The notes below the pieces were generated by a model. The model made no database searches. It was not told the DNA's origin and was given only the letters and a program-made list of their open reading frames with translations. This document shows positions 12,140 through 33,002 of a stretch of DNA of 64,000 nucleotides, piece after piece (position 1 is the stretch's first letter; each line of letters starts with the position of its first letter). This DNA comes from Epinephelus fuscoguttatus (lineage: Eukaryota > Chordata > Actinopteri > Perciformes > Serranidae), in NCBI RefSeq assembly GCF_011397635.1, contig NC_064761.1:37288143-37352142 (forward strand), in the 5' to 3' direction. A program made the translations under genes and the position numbers.

Positions 12140-12680
12140 TGTTTGCCTGAGAGATAAAGGAACCTGCAGTTTTTCTGCTGACAGACTGCACTGCCTTAAC
12201 AAGAGGAGACTTGTTTACACCCAACAACCTCCACCACCATCAGGATGATCCTTTTCATGCAAAAAAAAGAGAAGAGGCTGTAATCAATGACATTACTATC
12301 CAATACTACCGCCCAACCCCCACTGCCAGCTGATCCCAGGGTCTCCATCCACGTACATGTGTGTGAGTGTGAATGAAGCGTATAGCTAGTGGTGGAGGGG
12401 AGAACAGCAGATGGCAGGACTGCCCCCATCATGTCTGCTTTTTGGGGGAGAACAATGCATCTCTCAGAGTTCTTATTAAAGGAGGGGAAGGGGATTTCAG
12501 TCCACGGACAGCTGGCAGGCAGCGTGCCTCACACCCGCCCCTCTCCCTCCGTGTCCACACACAGACACACACACTCTGCAATTAACTGGCACGGGCCATG
12601 GCTTAAATATTTACCAGGCACATGCGAACAAAAGGCTGCTTAAGAAATAATGATTTATCCATGTCTCAATTATATTACGG
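12140..12680. promoter_or_regulatory. Candidate non-coding regulatory element upstream of amotl2
   Basis: This stretch, 1.5-2 kb upstream of amotl2 exon 1, is unlike its AT-rich, repeat-filled surroundings. It is balanced in base composition, shows no mobile-element ends, and includes motif-like blocks such as CTGCAATTAACTGGCACG, TTAAATATTTACCAGGC and AGAAATAATGATTTATCC around 12575-12665. A forkhead-like TATTTAC lies at about 12608. This is an inference from composition and position only. It could equally be plain unique sequence. Confidence 0.3.
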
Positions 12681-12689
12681 CACTTTTTT

Positions 12690-13540
12690 CATCACTGTAG
12701 TTATAATAACATCTCTGACCAAGTCTGTGTAGGTAAAATCCACCACACATGGTACATCAGCTTTAATTATCACAAATTATAATAACTTCTCTGTTCAGTA
12801 ACATATCTGTTCATCAATTATAGTGTTGATTATCAGTTTAATATTCCATTAGGTGAGCAAAATAGTATTCACCAACATTCTTTTTAAAACTGGGGATGAT
12901 TTGGGACATTTGTTCGGCAAAATTGTTATTTTGTTTTGTTATTTAGGTTCTCAAATGTAAGAATTTGCTGTTTTTCTTTGTTTACCGAAAGACTGGCTTT
13001 TGGGACTCTTGGTTGGACAAAACAAAGAGTCTGAATACATCACTCTGGGGCTTCTGGGAATTTGAGATGAGTTTAATCACAATTTTCTGACATTTTATAG
13101 ACTAAAAGATATTTCAGTGGCTATGGAAGTGCATTGCATTCACTTGAGATGAAAAACCTGTTCTGTTTTTCTGAATTAAGAAGATCATAATCTTGTTTTT
13201 TCAGGAAAATGAGAATTGGAAAGATTATTAATCCAGTTGATTCATTAAAAAATAGCAATTATGTTTCATAAAAAGTTTTTTTTATATAATTCTGAGAAAA
13301 TCTTGTTGATTTAGAAAAACGGAGCCATTTTTTTCCATGGAAACATTCCTCATAAATCTGAGACAATAATCTTTACGAGATAAATTTTGAGTTATTTATG
13401 AAAAACAAGCAACTTTTTTATCAATGAAATGATTTTTCCAAGTGAATGCTTCTGTAAATAACCTAAATAAATCAATAACAAAAATCTTTTCAGTTATCAT
13501 AGGCTTTTTTTGTGATGAGAGATTGAGATTGTGTGTCAGT
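12690..13540. other. AT-rich intergenic, no gene recognised
   Basis: Very AT-rich with many short T- and A-runs. No exon or complete transposon was seen. Confidence 0.4.
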
Positions 13541-13745
13541 GTTTGTCAAATATCACTTTTATTTTAATAATAAGAATAATAAACTGTATTTGTGTCGCAC
13601 TTTTCAAAACACAGCTACAAAGTGCTTTATGGGACAAATAAAACAATACAGCATCACAATAAAAACGGCAATAACACTGAACATAGGCTAAGACTAGATA
13701 AATCAAAGTGTGTGTGAATAAAATAATAAAATTGATAAAAGAAGG
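13541..13745. repeat. Teleost LINE/SINE tail-like repeat
   Basis: Contains AATAATAAGAATAATAAACT and then GCACTTTTCAAAACACAGCT..AAAGTGCTTTATGGGACAAA. This is the high-copy fish repeat pattern of an (AAT)n tail followed by a CACTTTTCAAAACA / ACAAAGTGCTTTA module. Class assigned from memory of the family. Confidence 0.55.
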
Positions 13746-14034
13746 ATCGACAGTAGACACACACCAGATTTACTGTAAAAGCTGTTTTGAGCTGTTTTTA
13801 TTGATGATACATACCTAAAGTACTTTGATAAAACCTTTATGACAGTTAGGTTGTAATGTTTACTGCATTTTGTGATGTTTTTAATCTCCTGCAGTCTGCA
13901 GTAACATCCCTGTGTTGCACCTCTGACTGTAAGGACTTAGACCTCCATAACATTAGGAGCAGGGACTTTAAATTCCTCAAACCACAACACAACAACAAAC
14001 TCTTTTGCATGATACAAGCAGCCAGCTGAGGTAA

Positions 14035-14184
14035 TGTGCTGCTGCTCTCAATCCAATTTTTGCCCCCTCCTCCTCCTCCTCCTCCCCCTCTCACCCTCTC
14101 CTCCTCCTCCCCTGTGCTCTGCTTTTGATCCCACAGGGACTTGGAGCCTTTACATTCCAGTCATTCCAGCCGCAGCGAACAATC
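14035..14184 (+). promoter_or_regulatory. amotl2: amotl2 promoter region with CT-rich tract and tandem TEAD-type site
   Basis: A pyrimidine-rich tract (CCTCCTCCTCC type, 14064-14116) lies just before a double CATTCC motif: CATTCC at 14153-14158 and again at 14162-14167, separated by exactly 3 bases (AGT). CATTCC (reverse GGAATG) is the TEAD core. Direct pairs with a 3-bp spacer are the arrangement known for cooperative TEAD dimers, and AMOTL2 is an established YAP/TEAD target in vertebrates. No TATA box is visible. The start of transcription cannot be fixed from sequence, so the pair may lie just upstream of it or inside the first exon. Confidence 0.6.
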
Positions 14185-14377
14185 GGCCCTCAGTTATTTA
14201 TTCGTGCAGCTCAGCCTCGGTCCGCTCAGTCTGCTGCTACCAGTCAGTGCGCACACGTTCATGGAGGAAACCGCAGGAAGAGGATCAGGAAACTTGTGGA
14301 CATTGTTGAATTGAGCGCAGCATACTCTGAGATTAAACCACCTTTATCTGTTCCGACTGTGATGACACTTTAATTTG
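14185..14377 (+). other. amotl2: amotl2 exon 1 (5' UTR, start approximate)
   Basis: Non-coding first exon inferred from a good donor (TTG followed by GTGAGT at 14378) downstream of the promoter-like region, and from the acceptor TTTTGTTTAG at 15105-15114 that precedes the coding exon. The 5' end is a guess. Short open frames in it do not join to the main frame. Confidence 0.5.
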
Positions 14378-23327
<8,950 letters not shown>

Positions 23328-25090
23328 GCGCTCGCTGCACAGACACAGACTGAACAGTGACAGCCAACGATGACAGAGTCTTTGGCCAAAGTCCTCGTCT
23401 ACGTCTGACCACAAGTACAGAAAGACTGATCGTCCTACCTGAGCGGTTTCACCTGCATCAACATGCAGAGTCCAGAATGTGGCACAGTTTGCAGAGGAAA
23501 GCTGAGCTTTCCTTCTGCTGCACAAATTCAGACATTTGCTGCAAGAGACAGAAATAGAAAAAAAGGTACCTGGACAGTACTCTGCATTGTGATAGGAACT
23601 GGGCTGCTGATGGTGCATATACATATGTTGTGCATGTTACGTTTTGAGTTGTGTATTGTATTTATATTTGTAAATGCTGCTCATATTGTGATGTTACTTT
23701 TATGTGTGAGAGGTGAGAAGAATAAGGATCGCTCGCCTTGTTGCGCTCCACTTAAATTATACACATTTATACTCTCTTTTCTGGATTAAGCGCGCAATCC
23801 TTTTATTTTTTTGTTTGGTTTATTTTGAATTTCCAGTAGCGAGCCTATTATCATGCCCTCTGAAAGTCATTGGAATATTTATAATGTAAGCATCCTCCAT
23901 GTTCTCATGCCATGTTTGGGGATTATTCTGTTTAACAGAGCCTGAATTAACAGTTGCTCCTCTCTTTAAAATACATTCAGGCCTCTGCTCACAGCTCAGC
24001 AAAGGATTTGTAGAACGTCTGCTCACTTCTCTCTTAAAAAAGCCCGCGAGGATTGACGGTGTTTCACAGGGGGTCTAATTTTCCAGATCCCGGGTTAATG
24101 TTGGGGGCCTCCGATGGCGACTGCCCAGCATTTCGCTCCGCTCCGCTGACATGCTGGAGCTAATCTTCTCACATTCCCCCGCTGAGGGAATGCTCCCGTT
24201 AAAGAAAAAGGCTATCTAAAGTCTGACCCCTCGCCCTTGTTAAAATGGCACGCATTCTCCACATGTTCTCTTCCTGGGGCTGGTTATTCCTTCGGAGTCG
24301 CGGTAGCTGGTTCTACTGCGAGCACAGAAATGGTCAACTATAATTGGCCTGCATTTGCTACTCTGTTTGTTGTCCCCATCACTGTGTTATATTCAGCTGT
24401 GTTTCCCCCATTGCTCAAGTATCTCACATTTCTGAGTGGACGACATCTTTAACGTGGAATCTTCTATTTATTTCTCCCTGCATAGTGTAGGATCACTGAA
24501 CACTGCTGAATGTAGACTCCGATTCTCCAGGACTGTGTTTTTATTTAACTGGAATGTGCCACAGCTCAGATTTTTCCTCTTCAGAGGGAAATGCCGCTAA
24601 GCGAATAGCTAACTGTACAGAATTGCTGAATTATCATCACTACAACATTATCAACAGGAGTTATGTCTGAAGTTACACAAATTGCATGTGAAATCTCACA
24701 TTTGACTGGTATTCCCCTTCAAACTCTGTCACCATATTTCCCGTCACAGTGCGTTTGCTGGTCGATGCAGTGTGTCAGCCTGACTTATTAATGCCCTTCA
24801 CTTTTTTTTGGAATGTGTTTACATGAATGGCTATTTGAAGTGAGAGAAGTTAATATATTTTGTAGTTGTTTTTTTCATTTATGTACTTTTTGTTTTCTGG
24901 TGCCAAAGATGTACTCGTCTTCTAAGTTATAACCCGTGACAAATACAAAAGGTTCTGTTATGGTGCCTTGCTTGAGCTGGTTGACCCATTGTGATGTTGC
25001 TGTGAACTTTTGTAAAGGAAACATTTGTATGTATGCCTTAACATTTCACTATAATAGATTAAAATTCTTAATATATGTCTGATAAAAGGC
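23328..25090 (+). other. amotl2: amotl2 3' UTR
   Basis: Follows the stop at 23325-23327. A likely poly(A) signal is ATTAAA at about 25058, with a T/G-rich stretch downstream (25085-25110). A later AATAAA at 25271 is an alternative. The segment 24030-24350 is less AT-rich than the rest and holds an inverted pair CATTCC (24172) and GGAATG (24187). Open frames in it are not genes. Confidence 0.55.
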
Positions 25091-25329
25091 TTCTGTTGTG
25101 ATTCCTTTCACTGGTTTAATACAGTATAGGCATCATTTTATATGATTATAAAACTGTACTGAACATCTGAGGTGTCCGATAGATGTAATATTTAACGTCT
25201 ATCAACTCGACTCAAGACCTTCACTGTTAGTTTCTTCTGCACCATTATTTTGCTGTGCTCCATCTTGATCAATAAAAAACAAAGTGATGTTCTACAAGTT
25301 GACAATAACCTCTTACAGTTGCCCATTTC

Positions 25330-25690
25330 TAAATTTAATATATAAACCGATGAAATACATCAGTAAATACCCCACTTGTGAATTTTGAAACATCTAGGTG
25401 TCTTAAAAAAGGTGGTTGCTAACAAGTGGCTAAACGAGACAACAGAACGTCATCATGCAGTGGTGGTGACATCAAGTCATCCAACTTAGTGTTTGTTTAT
25501 AGCCTAACATCAGCTTTTTACTTTTGGCAGTTGCATGTACGCTTCAAGAATCAAAAGTGGTGTTCATTTGTGAGGATTATCTAGCTGGAAAAAACGTGCA
25601 AGTATCAAACTTTTGTTTATTTTCTGAAGTAATCCAAAATCCATTGGAGAAATCCCACTGGCTTTTTGTTGAGGGAACCAAATGATGATG
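25330..25690. repeat. Dispersed repeat shared with 9.8 and 51.4 kb
   Basis: Contains GTTGCTAACAAGTGGCTAAA, TAGCCTAACATCAGCTTTTT and AATCCATTGGAGAAATCCCA in the same order as near 9830-10070 and 51395-51640. It lies just after the amotl2 transcript end. Class unknown. Confidence 0.6.
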
Positions 25691-25786
25691 CTAACTTCTC
25701 TGTCGGCCTACAAAAAAATGTCATCCTTGCAGTACACTACTCGCCTTACAGCCATATACAAAGGTTTGTTATTTTACTGCTAACAT

Positions 25787-26120
25787 GTAAAGGGACAGGT
25801 CACCCCAAATATCAAAAACGCATTTTCTCCTGCTTACTTGTAGCGCTATTTATCAATATAGATATATCAGCCATAGAGATGTCAGAGCTGGTAAATGCCA
25901 TTGTATTCAGACATAGGATCAGTTCTAAACTTTATTTTATTTTGGGGAAAAAAGGTTAAAAGTGCAAGAGGAAAAATAATTAATGTGTAAAAAAAATCGC
26001 CTCTGGTTTTGGAGACAAAAGATTTATACATACAATTTAGAAAAACTAGACTAAGACGGTTTTTGTGTTACCTCTAAGCCATGCCATGGAAGACTGTGTA
26101 AGTTGATTTCTTTTAAACTA
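25787..26120. mobile_element. AGGGACAGGTCACCCC-type element fragment
   Basis: Begins AAAGGGACAGGTCACCCC. Its right part (about 25925-26035) is found in reverse orientation at 35620-35720 (GGTTAAAAGTGCAAGAGG against CCTCTTGCACTTTTAACC). Both belong to the TTAA-type inverted-repeat family that is complete at 31675-32998. Confidence 0.6.
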
Positions 26121-26130
26121 CAGATATTAA

Positions 26131-26690
26131 AGGGACAGTTCACCCAAAAATCAAATATACATATTTTACCTCTTACCTGTAGTTCTATTTATCAATCAAG
26201 ATTGTTTTGGTGTGAATTGCAGAGTGTTGAAGATATCGGCCGTAGAGATGTCTGAATTCTCTCCAATGTAATGGAACTAGATGACACTCGGCTTGTGGTG
26301 CATTTAAAAAACTCAACAGCAATGTCTCTTTCTGGAATTCATGACCCAGTTACTCAAGCTAATCCACAGACCTTGATGCGAGCAGTTTTGTGTGGAGACT
26401 ATTTCTTCTCTGCTGAACTACACTTGCCAAGCAGAAGGAAGTGTGCATCTACTCATGTATGAGACGCTTGTGCTTGTGACAGCTGAGATGTACCCTTAAC
26501 ATTAATGGTGTCCTCCTCGGCTGAGCTGCAATGTTAGCTAGCTCATTGGTGCTAGGTGAGCTAGCAGTAGATGCACACTTCCTTCTGCGGTGATATGGTT
26601 GGCAGGTGTAGTTCGGTAGAAAGAAAATAGTCCCTGCATGAACCTGCTCACAACAAGCTCTGTGTATTATCTGTACTTCAGACACAGCTG
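26131..26690. mobile_element. TTAA-type element, right end truncated
   Basis: Starts AGGGACAGTTCACCCAAAAA directly after TTAA (26127-26130). The interior matches the complete element at 31675-32998 (for example CGGCTTGTGGTGC, CTAATCCACAGACCT, GATATGGTTGGCAGGTGTAG) but stops near 26690 without the right terminus. The interior is itself partly palindromic. Confidence 0.7.
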
Positions 26691-27655
26691 GTGCATTTTG
26701 TACCTCTTAACCTCAGAAGAATTCACTTAATGTAAAACTAACCTATCAGTCGACTCTAGTCACACCATTGCAGAGTAAAGAGGAAAGTTGGGAAAGGTCT
26801 GAAAGCCCAAATAAAATGTATAAACTGTTAAATGTATGAAATTAGTGAACCTTACATTTTAAGCAAGCCTATGAAACTTAAGCATAATCAAACATGGTGT
26901 GCCAGTAAAGTCAAGAAGAGACACAAAATCAGTTAAACAGCTGTCTAACGTTAGCTAATGTTGGCTAACATTAGCCACTTTTTAGCTTATGGTCATACCA
27001 GACCAAGGAAGGCTGTCCCACTCAAATTGTGTATTGGATTAAGGAAAGGTGGGTTTTACAGCTAATTCTTTTTTAATAGCAGTGTGTGTTCATTTTTCCT
27101 CTGAGTATCAAGATCTTCCCCTCATGTTTAAGATGTGGCTGTAATATGGTTGTATTTCTGTCCTTCATGGAGAATATGGAGGCTGTGGTCAGCTTGAATC
27201 CATGGTGATCATGATGAGCGGTTTTTACAGTGGACAAAATGTGTCAATGTTTCCAGAGACTGTCCTTTAACCAGTCCTGAGGAACAATGCATCTCACTGC
27301 TTCAGTATGTTCCAAAGTGTTGTAACTTCACCAAAATATGGCTAAATATATAATTGGTACAGAGTGGTACTGTCCTTTTGGTTCACTGCTCAGCACTTCC
27401 ATTACGATTGTCTGCCCAGCACCAAATGGCAGACATGCAATGTTAGCGACTAACATGGTGAAGCATTTTACAGCTAAAGAGACATACATTACCCTCAGGA
27501 ATCGGTGGAGACCCAAACAGAGCTAAAAGGTCAGTGAATATATTCGCCAGGTGGCCAGAAATACAAAATCTAAATGAATGCCAACAATGTTAAGGTGATG
27601 TTGTTTTTACAGCTTGTTATGCTGCCACCAGTTGGCTCAGGGGAATAAAATAAAC
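26691..27655. other. Intergenic, no gene recognised
   Basis: No exon was recognised. A few GTTAGCTAA-type short repeats occur near 26950-26990. Confidence 0.35.
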
Positions 27656-28955
27656 TACCGTAAAACTTCGATTAGTAGCCCAGGCTAGTATTTGCTTAAA
27701 TCACCGAACTCAACAGGCTTATATTTGGGACAGGTGACAGTGCTTTAATTCCTTTTACACAAAACTCTTGCTCAGCAGAGATGGGAGAATACATTCATAT
27801 TATCTGAAGTAGTATGAACATTACTTGTAGAAAAAATGAGGTTTCGTTTAACATATCAGTTATGTATCATTCATTTGATCTAAGTCTGAGAGACAGGGCA
27901 TCAGAGAGTGAACATTATGACACTCGTTTTATGGCACCTGGCATAGCAACACCACTTAATCCTGTTAAAACAATATTAATAACTTGGATTAATTTTCATG
28001 GAAAAACCATTTTGATTTTTTTTTGATCAGTCAACCCTTATGGACTAAGGAAATATAGATAACTTACTGGGTTATTGAGGACTGAACACATATTCTGACT
28101 TTCTGACAGCTTTAGAGGAATGGAGTCACTACTTTTTTTTTTTTTTTTTGTCCCTCTTGTCTTCCATGCCGGTAAATCTGAATGGATCATTCTTTGGTGC
28201 TTGTGGTTTTGGTAAAGTGAAGTGAATGACTGAATTGTGGAGAATCTAACCAAACTAACAATAGCCATGTTTCCATCAGCCTGTTTAGATACGCATCTAG
28301 AAGTATCGCATCGGAAAATTATGATGGAAACACCAAAATTCGAATTAAAATCCCCTGATTCGCACAAACTAAAATACGCTCGCTTTAGCCGGGTTTTGGT
28401 TGATTCGAAAAAATGTTGATTCGCAAAACGGGGGATGGAAACAGTTATGTTCGAATTAAGTCTGACATAGCGCACCTCTCTCCATGGTGATATCCACACT
28501 CCGGGTCGGGAAGGCAGTAATGCATTTACAAGCTGGTTGCCAACCGCCAGAAAAAGTAGAAGAAGAATGCGAGACTCGTTTTGTTTCGAGTTCGTAGTTT
28601 TCACCAAAGTCCGTACATTTAATGTAAACACACAGGATTCTTATTTCATTTAATGCGCATTTCCCAGTGATTCGAATCAGTTTTGGATGGAAACATAGTT
28701 AATGTGTAGCATGTCTACACTGACAAAAAACATTCATATTTGTATGTCCCATTTATACAGCTATCTAACGTTAGCTTAACTGGGTCGCCAACTTTATACA
28801 TCCAAAAAACTTCTATAGAAATGAATTGCCTGGCAACCAGACCAGGCCTGTAATTGTGACAGGCCTTTATTTGTCAAAATGTGTAGAAACACTGGGTTAG
28901 TACAGGAAACTAGGCGTGTAATCGGGACTAGGCTTTTAGTTGAAGATTTACGGTA
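27656..28955. mobile_element. TA-flanked element with a second element nested inside
   Basis: The left end TACCGTAAAACTTCGATTAG is mirrored at the right (TTGAAGATTTACGGTA), with TA at each edge, as Tc1/mariner-type transposons leave. Inside lies an unrelated element at 28264-28699. The 197-codon - strand frame at 28038-28631 runs across this nested structure and a T-run (28132-28150); it has no known domain and I treat it as chance. Confidence 0.65.
28264..28699. mobile_element. GCCATGTTTCCATC-type inverted-repeat element
   Basis: Left end GCCATGTTTCCATC and right end GATGGAAACATAGT are inverted copies, with TA on both sides. The inside repeats GATGGAAACA twice more and has many ATTCG blocks. 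It is a short non-autonomous DNA transposon within the element at 27656-28955. Confidence 0.7.
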
Positions 28956-29079
28956 TGCTGTGATTATAATTATCCTTATGAGAGCCACGTCACTGGATGA
29001 TTATCTGTACAAGAGTGGCAGTTTTATTTCAGTCACATTCAAAAACAGCTATAGTGTAAATGAATGAGGAAAAATAACT

Positions 29080-29345
29080 GCAACATTACTCGGGATGATA
29101 AAATCGTACTTCCATAATTTTGCAATTTTTGGTGGGCATTGTTGTGACCTAAAATGTCTAAAAAAAATTGCAATGTTTTAAGACTTTTTTCGATGAAACT
29201 GTGGGAGTAAGTAAAAATTCCAAAAATAGCTGCAACTTTGTTTGTGTGTTTTTATTAAAAATCAAGAGCAAATTCTTCCGGTCAAAACAACACTGTTCTT
29301 AGTTTCTGATTCATACTACACTAATGTTACCCCTCACCGTGCACA
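29080..29345. repeat. Dispersed repeat shared with amotl2 intron 5
   Basis: Matches 20300-20600 in order: ATTGTTGTGACCTAAAATG, then an A-rich part, then CTACACTAATGTTACC. Class unknown. Confidence 0.55.
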
Positions 29346-31670
29346 TATAATCTAACTCACCTTGATTTCGGATGCAACAGTCATGGCGATTTGTCTCGTC
29401 TATTGTCCATGTGTTTCAGCCGTTCTCCGGGTGTGCTTTTTATCCCAAAAGTGTTTGTCATCGACAACCTTTTTGATCCTTAGGGAGTTGCGTTGCACAG
29501 TCTTTAGCTGTGATTTTTGTTGGTAAATGTGAGACATTTGTGTGGCATGTTTGCATCTTCACTGCCAGAAACAAGAAGTAAGTTTGGTGACTCATGGGAA
29601 ACTACGATGATCGGTCAAATTTGCTGAGAAGTTGCATGGATTGGACAAAATTTAAAGTTTGTGCACGATTCACAAGGATTGGTTGAATTTTGAATTGATT
29701 AATTATTGTAATCAAGACATCACCACATCCCAGAGGGGCTGATAAAACATTTCCCTGCTCATAACTCAAAGTAATTTGATAGTATGAAGCTCAGTTTTGT
29801 GAGGAACCCACTGTCTTTATCTAGTGAGACATAACCTTGGCACCATTTGTGATAACACTATCAATTTTGATAAAAACATCATAAATTCCAACAACAGTAT
29901 TTCCTCAGAGGGATGGACTGTCCACAAATCCAGATCTCAGTCTTTTTGTCCTGTCACTAACTTTCCAAGTTTTTCTGACTGAATACCTTGGATACACTCT
30001 TCGCTGTTTTGAACACAATGCCTTCGTGACATTTACCCGTCACCTAACTGATAGAATGCGGCCCTCATCATCTGTTTTCCATTATTTATCAAGCAAGCAA
30101 GCCTCTGATGACAGACAAACATCAGTAGTGTTGTGCTGTGAGCTGTACTTTGTGGTCTGTACATCAAATCCCAAGCAAATGAAGAAATACCTGGAATTTC
30201 ATCCAGTGTCATCATCAGCAACTGCAAATTCTGAGAATATGAGCCTGTATTGTCAGTCGGTGCATGAAAGTTGGAGTACAAACGTAGACTTCTGATAATC
30301 TTAAGTCCGAATTCTATGTCGCCAGTTTTTTGGCTTTTATGGGAGTTTATTTTGTATGATCTCTCTAGTAAAGGTTGATGCAGCCTTTACAAGCAAAGAT
30401 TCTTCTCTAGACTTTTAATGTAAATATTTTTGCCTTCCTTGTTCCCCTGGTGAGCTTGGGATGGCATTCCATAGATGCCACACATTTTCCTCCTGCTGCC
30501 TTTACTTGTTGTAGCCAAGTGCCACTTTTCTCAGCTCAGAACGGCTGCAATAATAAATCTCCATCTGCTGAAAGTCTTTTTTCAGCTGAGACACGTGTAG
30601 CACCTTGGGGTCTGTGATAGACCACTATTTTTTCTGTCCCATTGGAGCTAAGAAAGATGATATTTCAGGCATTTCACCCTGCCACTGATATCAGAACATG
30701 TAAGACAAGATCCCCCACCAAACTGTGAGATGTTAGGGGGTTCTGTAGGTGAAAGGTTATGATGACGTGCCAAGTTTGAGCAGCTTCTCCCGGGTGAATC
30801 ATTCCTCGCGATGCTCAAGTGTCCTAAAAGGAAGACATTTCAGTGCTACGTACGTGTATGCATTCCACTCACATCTGGAGTCTTACAGGAATGACCATGA
30901 GTGTTCTCAGGACTGTATGCATTTATCGCCGTGATTTCACCACCCAGAGACTGTGAATGGTTCTCACTTGACCACAGCATCAGTCACCGTGGATCAAGAA
31001 CAGATGTCAAAGTTATGAGATAATAAGGTTTTGTTATTTGTCTGTGGAGTCATGTGAAATAACGTGCGTTCTTTACATGCTGTCTTTGCTCTGCTTATGT
31101 TCGCCTTGCCTCTACAGTTAATGCACTTTTAAAGTTATGCACTGTTTGTATCATAATGTGAGTAAATCAATGTGTCTGGCAGCAACAGAGGGGACAACTG
31201 GTAACAAATCATCTGTCTCCTTTTGGAGGCTTTTGAGCACATTTCGCACTAAAAGTCTGTGTGAAATACTTGGAAAAATAGCTGCAGAGCTCTGTGTTTT
31301 GCCTTAATTTCCATGGAGATTCCAAAACTTCCTGCCTACAGCAGTCATGGAATGTGCCCCCACCCCCTTAACTTTTCCACATAAATCAGGGCACCGTCCT
31401 CTAATTTTAGGGCTGTTACTGAGATGAAGCAAACCTCTCAGATAGCTAGGACACTTGCAGCTAATTTTTAGGCCCGTGGCAGATGCAACATTGTGTGGCT
31501 GATATGGCAATGGTATGAAGGTGTTTTGATTTGGGTGGTGACTGTGGTCGAGCAGCAGCAAGAGCACCACACCTGTATCACCACATCATATCAAATGTGA
31601 GCCTTGTTGATTGGACTTAATCATTTAAGCGGCTCTGATCAATATTTTCATTAGGAATGGATCAAAGGAC
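29346..31670. other. Intergenic, no gene recognised
   Basis: About 2.3 kb without an exon I can support. Composition is fairly even around 30000-31600. The short frames, such as 89 codons at 30026 and 88 codons on the - strand at 31570-31304, show no domain. Confidence 0.4.
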
Positions 31671-31674
31671 TTAA

Positions 31675-32998
31675 AGGAACAGTTCACCACAAAATCAGAA
31701 ACACATATTTTTCCTCTTACCTCTTGTGCTGTTTGTCAGTCTAGATTTTTTTGGTGTGAGTTGTCGAGTGTTGGAGATGTCTGCCTTCTCTTCAGTATAA
31801 TGGAACTGGATGGCACTCGGCTTGTGGCGCTCAAAGCTCCTCAAAGATAATCCACAGACCTCTCTGTGAGCAGTTTCATGTGGGAACTATTTTCTTTCAG
31901 CTCAACTACACCTGCCAACTGAATCACTGCACAGTTTACTGCTAGCACACCTAGCCAGCTAAAGTTACATGCTGTCACGAGCATTAGGCTCTTGTCCATG
32001 ATTCGATGCACGCTAGAGCACTGATTCTATGCTCAAGCCCAACTGGCCTGAAATTACGGGTTGTAATTTCAAATTATTGCTCTGGGCTTGAATCGTATCG
32101 GGTTCTCACCAATTTAGCAGTTTTTTAAAAATGAAACTGGCAGTTGTCATGCGTAAATGGCAGGACTTTTGATGATCCGAATCAAGAGGGAAAGAGAGCG
32201 AAAAAGGCGACTGAGACTGACAGAAAGGAAGTGACAGAGCAACTGAGCAGTATAGTGGAGTGGAGAGCGGGACAGAAAACGAGAGAAAGATAGACTGGGG
32301 TATGCAAGGTGACTTGGTTGGCAGTGTTTGCTTCTGCCTCCCCAGCAGTTTGAGTGGTATGTGTGTGATCAGCATCTGCGCACCACGTCGCCATGGACCA
32401 CTGTGCACACTAGATGCACTGAGAGATACACGAAAAGACAGACCATTGAAATAAGGAGGAGAAGACGGACAAATGGTGAGAGGAAATACATCAGCCCTTA
32501 GCTTGTAATAAATATTTTGACATAAAAAAATACAGAATATAACTCTGGCTTTTTAATCATGCTCGGGCCCAAAACTGCTGCCCTGGGTTGGGTCCAGCTT
32601 GGACAGAAACTGTGCCGATTCATGCAGGGTCAGGCCTGATTTTTTGGGCCTGGTCAGAGCTCTAATGCACGCTTCCTTCTGTGCAGTGATACGATTGGCA
32701 GGTTTAGTTTGATCGAAAGAAAATAGTTCCTACATGAAACTGCTCACAACAAGGTCTGTGGATTATCTTGAGTAACCAGGTCATGATTTCTGGAAAGAGA
32801 CATCGCTGTTGAGCTTATCAAATATATATTTTTTGAGGCACTTTGAGCAGCACAAGCCAGTATACTAGACAGAAGACAGACATCTCAACAGCTGATATCT
32901 CCAACACTTTGCAACTCACACAAAACCAATCGAAATTGACAAACAACAATACGAGTAAGAGGACAAATATGTATTTTGATTTAGGGTGAACTGCCCCT
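31675..32998. mobile_element. Complete TTAA-flanked element with nested hAT
   Basis: Left end AGGAACAGTTCACCACAAAA, right end ATTTAGGGTGAACTGCCCCT, inverted copies. TTAA stands exactly on both sides (31671-31674 and 32999-33002). It fits TTAA-specific transposons (Kolobok or piggyBac type; I cannot decide). It is interrupted at 32014-32664 by a hAT element. The interior lacks a transposase frame. Confidence 0.8.
32014..32664. mobile_element. hAT-type element with 8-bp target duplication
   Basis: Begins TAGAGCACTG and ends GTCAGAGCTCTA, with ATGCACGC repeated exactly on both sides (32006-32013 and 32665-32672). Sub-terminal GGGCCC-rich blocks (near 32565-32655) resemble those of the hAT element at 6390-8175, so both probably belong to one family. 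It is 651 bp and non-autonomous. Confidence 0.88.
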
Positions 32999-33002
32999 TT
33001 AA

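Noticed and set aside
28038-28631. 197-codon frame on the - strand
   Set aside because: It crosses a nested transposon and a T-run, shows no known domain, and has no promoter or splice context. Its length is explained by chance in the palindromic element.
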